Positions 33,393 through 38,102 of a DNA stretch of 38,102 bases are shown here, piece by piece (position 1 is the first letter of the stretch; each line of letters opens with the position of its first letter). The stretch is from Daejeonella sp. (GTDB lineage Bacteria > Bacteroidota > Bacteroidia > Sphingobacteriales > Sphingobacteriaceae). The notes beneath the pieces are model-generated. The model was not told the origin of the DNA. It made no database searches and worked only from the letters and a program-made list of their open reading frames with translations. Made by a program: the position numbers and the translations under genes. The DNA lies in NCBI RefSeq assembly GCF_030695525.1, contig NZ_JAUYSS010000059.1, forward strand, positions 1 to 38,102. The letters run 5' to 3'.

Positions 33393-34493
33393 ATGAATAA
33401 TTACATCAAATTACCTGCTATTCTCTTACTTGCAGATGGTACGGTTTACCACGGAAAAGCGGCGGGAAAGATCGGTACAACAACCGGTGAAATTTGTTTT
33501 AATACCGGTATGACCGGATATCAGGAGATCTTTACTGATCCATCCTATTTCGGACAAATTATGGTAACCACGAATGCCCATATCGGTAATTACGGGATTC
33601 ATAATGAAGAGATTGAATCAGATAATATCAAAATTTCGGGACTGGTTTGCAAAAATTTTAACATTACCTATAGCAGAAAGATGGCCGACACTTCCATTCA
33701 GGATTATTTTCTTGAAGAGAAAATTGTTGGTATATCTGATGTAGATACCAGGTCTCTGGTAAGACATATCCGTGATAAAGGTGCAATGAATGCAATCATT
33801 TCATCAGAAATATTGGATATTGATGTGTTAAAAGAAAAATTGGCTGATGTTCCATCAATGGAAGGCCTCGAGTTATCCTCACAAGTATCAACAAAAGAAT
33901 CTTATGAGTATGGCGATGAAAATGCACCAAAACGTGTTGCGGTTCTGGATCTTGGTGTAAAGAAGAATATTCTCAGAAATTTTGATAGCAGAGGTGTATT
34001 TTCAAAAGTGTTTCCGGCAAAGACTTCATTCGCTGAAATGGAAAAATGGAACCCGGATGGCTATTTTATCAGTAATGGTCCCGGAGACCCTTCAGCAATG
34101 CCATATGCTATCGAGACCGTCAAGGCAGTTTTGGAATCAGGTAAACCCCTCTTTGGTATTTGTCTTGGCCATCAATTACTCGCCTTGGCTAATGATATCC
34201 GGACTATGAAAATGTTCAACGGGCATAGAGGTTTGAATCATCCGGTAAAAAACATCATCATCAATCATTGCGAAGTTACTTCACAGAATCATGGCTTTGG
34301 TGTCATTCCGGAGGATGTCCGAAATTCAGATAAAGTGGAAATTACCCATCTAAACCTAAACGATCAGTCCATAGAAGGAATCAGGGTTAAAGGAAAGAAA
34401 GCATTTTCAGTTCAATTTCACCCGGAATCATCTCCCGGCCCGCACGATTCAAGGTATCTGTTTGATGATTTTGTGAATCTGATGAATAGTTAG
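33393..34493 (+). CDS. carA: Carbamoyl-phosphate synthase small (glutaminase) subunit
   Basis: The 366-residue protein hydrolyses glutamine to supply ammonia to CarB for arginine and pyrimidine synthesis. The N-terminal CPSase small-chain domain (about 1-150, with NTGMTGYQEIFTDPSY) precedes a class I glutamine amidotransferase. Its nucleophile is Cys257 in FGICLGHQLLA and its His343 and Glu345 are in FHPESSPGPHDS. The length is normal. carB is not next to it; eno follows 107 bp downstream. Confidence 0.97.
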   Translation: MNNYIKLPAILLLADGTVYHGKAAGKIGTTTGEICFNTGMTGYQEIFTDPSYFGQIMVTTNAHIGNYGIHNEEIESDNIKISGLVCKNFNITYSRKMADTSIQDYFLEEKIVGISDVDTRSLVRHIRDKGAMNAIISSEILDIDVLKEKLADVPSMEGLELSSQVSTKESYEYGDENAPKRVAVLDLGVKKNILRNFDSRGVFSKVFPAKTSFAEMEKWNPDGYFISNGPGDPSAMPYAIETVKAVLESGKPLFGICLGHQLLALANDIRTMKMFNGHRGLNHPVKNIIINHCEVTSQNHGFGVIPEDVRNSDKVEITHLNLNDQSIEGIRVKGKKAFSVQFHPESSPGPHDSRYLFDDFVNLMNS

Positions 34494-34540
34494 TTTAAGT
34501 GAAGCACTTGAAAATGACAATTTTTTTTAAAATATAATAT

Positions 34541-34561
34541 ATAGTGTATAGGATACACTAT
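34541..34561. promoter_or_regulatory. Inverted repeat upstream of eno
   Basis: ATAGTGTAT (34541-34549) and ATACACTAT (34553-34561) are perfect 9-bp inverted arms with the spacer AGG, about 40 bp before the eno start. It may be an operator or an mRNA hairpin; no protein is known to bind it. Confidence 0.5.
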
Positions 34562-34594
34562 GCAATCAGAATTTATACATTTCTTAATTAATAA

Positions 34595-35893
<1,299 letters not shown>

Positions 35894-35954
35894 GAACCGT
35901 GGAAGATAGAAAGCCCGGATTCACAACAATTTGTTAATAAGTTGATAATAAGCG

Positions 35955-35999
35955 AAACAAAAACATCCCTGGATGGTGAATCCAGGGATGTTTTTGTTT
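35955..35999 (+). terminator. Terminator of eno with a 20-bp perfect stem
   Basis: The arms 35955-35974 and 35980-35999 are perfectly complementary over 20 bp with loop GGTGA. The centre CATCCCTGGAT/ATCCAGGGATG is followed by T-rich sequence. It ends just before a TATATTTG box of the next gene. Confidence 0.95.
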
Positions 36000-36007
36000 T
36001 ATATTTG
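36000..36007 (+). promoter_or_regulatory. Possible -7 box directly before the FtsB-like gene
   Basis: TATATTTG fits TAnnTTTG exactly but ends 5 bp before the ATG at 36013, so a transcript from it would be leaderless. No -33 TTTG is found at the right distance, where the eno terminator lies. Confidence 0.3.
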
Positions 36008-36012
36008 TATTG

Positions 36013-36318
36013 ATGTACCGTTTTTTAGATCTTATTCGTAACAAATATTTCATTGCAGGTGTAGCATTTCTGACCTGGATGCTATTTTTCGACCGAAATG
36101 ATCTGATGTCGCAATATGAGTACCGCACTCAACTCAATAAACTTCAGGCTGAAAAAGAATTCTATCTCAAAGAATCGGCAAAAGCGGTCAAAGACCTCAA
36201 TGAACTGACTACAGACAAGGCAAAGCTCGAGAAATTCGCCCGCGAAAAATATCTGATGAAAAAAGAGAATGAAGATGTTTTTGTGATTATTACACAGGAA
36301 GCTAAGAATAAACAATAG
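36013..36318 (+). CDS. FtsB/DivIC-like septum formation protein
   Basis: The 101-residue protein has one transmembrane helix near the N-terminus (about 12-26, FIAGVAFLTWMLFF) and then a coiled coil (about 35-75, QLNKLQAEKEFYLKESAKAVKDL). A final EKFAREKYLMKKENEDVFVI segment is characteristic of the DivIC/FtsB family. It should join FtsL and FtsQ in the divisome, facing the periplasm. I start it at the ATG at 36013; the TTG codon just before would add one residue. In many Bacteroidota this gene follows eno, as here. Confidence 0.92.
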   Translation: MYRFLDLIRNKYFIAGVAFLTWMLFFDRNDLMSQYEYRTQLNKLQAEKEFYLKESAKAVKDLNELTTDKAKLEKFAREKYLMKKENEDVFVIITQEAKNKQ

Positions 36319-36409
36319 ATTCCAATCCCCTGGAATTAATTTATTCACCTATTTAACACATTTTCATCACCTCGATAATTTTAGATAAATAGATAATCTT
36401 CCAAAACCA

Positions 36410-36862
36410 CTATTCAACAAACAAGAAACCGAATAGATTATAGGATGAATGCAATACAATTGTTAATAAAACCGCAATAAGTTCATTTTTGTTCTTGTAA
36501 ACGCATACATAAAAATAATTTAGAAATAATCCACTAACAAATGCAGCAACTACATATAGCCAATGATACCAATGGACTTGTGAAAATGCAAATGACATCA
36601 GCACGATAATAATTAATGAATTATGTATCCCTATTTTATTTAATAGCCTAAAAAGGACTAATTGAAAAATCAAAGTCTCGATTATTGGAGAAAGCACTAC
36701 CGCCATAAAAAGGATTTCCTTCTCGGATAATTTTTCAAAAATTAAATTGTCAAGCTTAAAATAAGTATGGTTAATGTAAGTAAATACATAACCATTGATA
36801 ATTTTTAACAGAACTATCAGAAAAAACAATTGAACAATTTTTTTGTCTGCTAACTTAATCAT
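36410..36862 (-). CDS. Short CPBP (Abi/CAAX-like) membrane protein with variant motif 1
   Basis: The 150-residue protein has about four hydrophobic helices. The CPBP motifs are recognisable: motif 1 is ETLIFQ (in SPIIETLIFQ) instead of EExxxR, motif 2 is FSQVH (FxxxH), and motif 3 is HSSYN (HxxxN). Family members are putative glutamic-type intramembrane proteases and in bacteriocin loci act in immunity or peptide processing. With Thr for the second Glu and Gln for Arg, catalysis is uncertain. It follows two GG-leader peptide genes on the same strand. A 12-bp hairpin stands directly before the start, and one arm can pair with codons 4-6. Confidence 0.82.
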   Translation of the reverse strand: MIKLADKKIVQLFFLIVLLKIINGYVFTYINHTYFKLDNLIFEKLSEKEILFMAVVLSPIIETLIFQLVLFRLLNKIGIHNSLIIIVLMSFAFSQVHWYHWLYVVAAFVSGLFLNYFYVCVYKNKNELIAVLLTIVLHSSYNLFGFLFVE

Positions 36863-36873
36863 ATTCCAATTTG

Positions 36874-36902
36874 TTAGCAGACTATATAAAATAGTCTGCT
36901 AA
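36874..36902 (-). promoter_or_regulatory. Perfect 12-bp hairpin before the CPBP gene
   Basis: TTAGCAGACTAT (36874-36885, plus strand) and ATAGTCTGCTAA (36891-36902) form a perfect stem with a five-base loop. TTAGCAGAC also occurs on the minus strand at 36854-36846, codons 4-6 of the CPBP gene, so the arm at 36874-36885 could pair with either. On the plus strand it is followed by TTTTT and could serve as a terminator. Confidence 0.7.
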
Positions 36903-36912
36903 TTTTTACATT

Positions 36913-37086
36913 TTACTTATATACCATTGGATTCCCGTAATTTGGATTACCACTTAGTGAATCAGAAAGGTCCAATGCAAAACGAAATGCCCTTGAAGTT
37001 ACATAACACATATCATAAATTAAGTTTCCAAGGCCACCCCCTTCAATATTCATCAACTCATCTGTTGTTAATTCTTGTAGTTTCAT
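36913..37086 (-). CDS. Double-glycine-leader bacteriocin-like peptide precursor, peptide B
   Basis: The 57-residue precursor starts MKLQELTTDELMNIEGGG, a classical double-glycine leader with the hydrophobic pattern L4...L11...I14 and cleavage expected after GG at residues 16-17 (or 17-18). The mature part is about 40 residues, has one Cys and a hydrophobic helix (NLIYDMCYVTSRAFRFALDL), and ends SGNPNYGNPMVYK. Such precursors are exported and cut by C39-peptidase ABC transporters, which are not in the window. A longer in-frame ATG at 37227 reads through the preceding gene and is rejected because the leader defines the start. It lies 13 bp after peptide A. Confidence 0.82.
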   Translation of the reverse strand: MKLQELTTDELMNIEGGGLGNLIYDMCYVTSRAFRFALDLSDSLSGNPNYGNPMVYK

Positions 37087-37099
37087 AATAATTTGTTTT

Positions 37100-37282
37100 T
37101 TAATATTTATTATTATAAGTCCCATTCCATCCATCAGAGATTCCCGCTTTAACCGCGTCCCAATTCGATGCGATCTCGTAAGCAATGGTACCCCAAATGG
37201 AAGCTCTAAGCCAATTTCCACCCTCAAAATTGATTAATTCTTTAGAATCAAGTTCAATTACATTTAACCGATTTAAATCCAT
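37100..37282 (-). CDS. Double-glycine-leader bacteriocin-like peptide precursor, peptide A
   Basis: The 60-residue precursor has the leader MDLNRLNVIELDSKELINFEGG (residues 1-22; the pattern L6, I9-L11, L16-I17 fits GG leaders) and a mature part of about 38 residues rich in Trp, Gly, Ala and Asn (NWLRASIWGTIAYEI...WNGTYNNKY) with GxxxG-poor amphipathic helix character. It lies next to peptide B on the same strand, as in two-peptide class II bacteriocins. Antimicrobial or signalling action is inferred. The start is the ATG at 37282. Confidence 0.85.
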   Translation of the reverse strand: MDLNRLNVIELDSKELINFEGGNWLRASIWGTIAYEIASNWDAVKAGISDGWNGTYNNKY

Positions 37283-37722
37283 ATTTTTTAAATTTTAACT
37301 GACTAATAGAATTCAGAATTTGCATTTAGTACTTGATTTCAAAGTGTCTATCTTAATATTTTTGAATTATTGCCAGCAAGGTCAGTGCGAATTTACCATA
37401 CTTGAATATCGGTAATTGCCCATAAAAGCCTCCTGTACACAACGACTCATTAAAGCTTAATTTGCTTTAAGTCCAAAATAAAATTCAAAATCTTACCTAT
37501 TAATTCAATATATTTTCACCTACTCTTTACAGGCTTTTCGGTTTCTGCCTTTTGTTGTACAACATCGATCGCGATAGTCTAAGTAAAACATCTTCAGTGC
37601 AAAAAAACTATAGTGTAGGAAAATATTTAAAAAAAAAATATCTGACAATAAGTACATTAAAATGAATTGTACAGAACGATTCGCATAATCAAGAATGATG
37701 CGATAGGCCATTGAGACCAATA
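37283..37722. other. Stretch without an accepted gene in the peptide locus
   Basis: AT-rich sequence with a low-quality 66-codon minus-strand frame (37520-37720) and a 22-codon frame (about 37385-37453); neither shows a leader, start context or domain. A decayed peptide gene is possible. No terminator is clear. Confidence 0.45.
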
Positions 37723-37845
37723 TTATTTAGGTACAGAATTATATCCATCCCTAAAACCTCTTGCCATATCTTCCCCGTAAAAAATAACTGCCAAAACAAT
37801 TAAAATCAGGACTGAAAGCCAGATTAATTTAGAATACTTTTTCAT
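37723..37845 (-). CDS. 40-aa single-helix membrane peptide of the peptide locus
   Basis: The minus strand encodes MKKYSKLIWLSVLILIVLAV at residues 1-20 and then IFYGEDMARGFRDGYNSVPK. A lysine-rich start, one strong transmembrane helix (about 7-23) and a charged C-terminal tail with GFRDGYN are seen. The start and stop are clean (ATG at 37845, TAA at 37723). It is too short for usual gene finders. A role as a small immunity or helper peptide beside the two GG-leader peptides is an inference from position and form. It lies 440 bp upstream of peptide A on the same strand. Confidence 0.6.
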   Translation of the reverse strand: MKKYSKLIWLSVLILIVLAVIFYGEDMARGFRDGYNSVPK

Positions 37846-38102
37846 AGGTAATTGAATTTATTATTTGATTAAATAGAAATTATAGATAAAATAATCATAT
37901 TTTTCTATAGGTAGAATTATTGGTGCTATGAATGAGTGAACGGTAATTGAGGTTCAATAATCATTGCTGTCCGGTTAAATTCTGTACCGGGCATAATATC
38001 TCTATAAAGGTTTAACAGACTCACATTCTAGCTAATTTCAAAATAAGAGGCCCCCTCTCAACCTTTCCTCCCTCCATTGCCAGGGGGCGATTTCCTTTTG
38101 AA
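37846..38102. other. Right end of the window, small hairpins, no gene
   Basis: No coding sequence is supported. GTCCGGT/ACCGGGC (about 37968-37992, with one wobble) and GCCCCCT (38050-38056) with AGGGGGC (38082-38088) can form stems. The latter resembles common G+C-rich repeat palindromes and may continue to the right. Confidence 0.4.

Noticed and set aside
37385-37453. 22-codon minus-strand frame (MSRCVQEAFMGNYRYSSMVNSH)
   Set aside because: The GNYRYS wording recalls the tail of the GG peptides, but there is no leader and a stop lies directly upstream in frame; at most a remnant.
37520-37720. 66-codon minus-strand frame near the peptide genes
   Set aside because: No leader, no plausible start context, and a Phe/Tyr-rich sequence from AT-rich DNA ending in a basic Cys stretch; it could be a decayed gene but is not supported.

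Overview
The window looks like chromosomal DNA of a Bacteroidota bacterium, most likely of the Sphingobacteriaceae type (Pedobacter or Mucilaginibacter relatives). This rests on the rpsF-rpsR-rplI order without ssb, on promoters of the form TTTG/TTTT-N19-TAnnTTTG, on families common in this phylum (DUF5916, DUF3575-like, bestrophin-like, GG-leader peptides with a CPBP protein), and on AT-rich intergenic regions full of short imperfect tandem repeats. Species cannot be named from the sequence.

Positions 1-4200 are accessory DNA. An IS21-type transposon end (1-141) cuts a RecF/SMC-like ATPase gene. A RadC/JAB gene (1252-1716) lies between two same-orientation copies of a structured, probably RNA-encoding element: a diverged copy at about 973-1060 and a fuller one at about 1745-2095. 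Six of eight base pairs of their shared hairpin differ but remain paired. Next come a lipoprotein gene and an XRE regulator, divergent around a 16-bp perfect palindrome, and two small unknown proteins. The block ends at the 3' end of an intact tRNA-Phe gene, as expected for an integrated island whose other end is outside the window. On the other side of the tRNA are two decayed tandem copies of the tRNA and its flank, with a period of about 277 bp, both carrying a palindrome inside the T-loop.

Positions 5156-14283 hold separate metabolic and membrane genes: a ZIP metal transporter, a 2,3-diketo-L-gulonate reductase-like enzyme, a bestrophin-like channel, a DUF5916 outer-membrane protein, an HdrDE-like pair of Fe-S/CCG proteins, and a small exported protein. 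The gaps carry tandem microrepeats, palindromes and a structured inverted-repeat element (10840-11060). Positions 14586-23258 are one very large gene for a cyclic beta-1,2-glucan synthase (NdvB/ChvB type, 2890 aa), with no exporter beside it.

Positions 23332-36318 are housekeeping: an outer-membrane beta-barrel protein, a conserved 157-aa protein, mtgA, the rpsF-rpsR-rplI operon with a clear promoter and leader hairpin, dnaX, icd, an SDR oxidoreductase, panB with an RluA-type pseudouridine synthase, carA, eno and an FtsB/DivIC-like gene. Several have clear intrinsic terminators.

The right end (36410-37845) is a small peptide locus on the minus strand: a 40-aa one-helix membrane peptide, two double-glycine-leader bacteriocin-like precursors, and a short CPBP-type membrane protein with a variant active-site motif. 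A strong hairpin lies in front of the CPBP gene, and one of its arms could also pair with that gene's first codons. No peptide exporter lies in the window.
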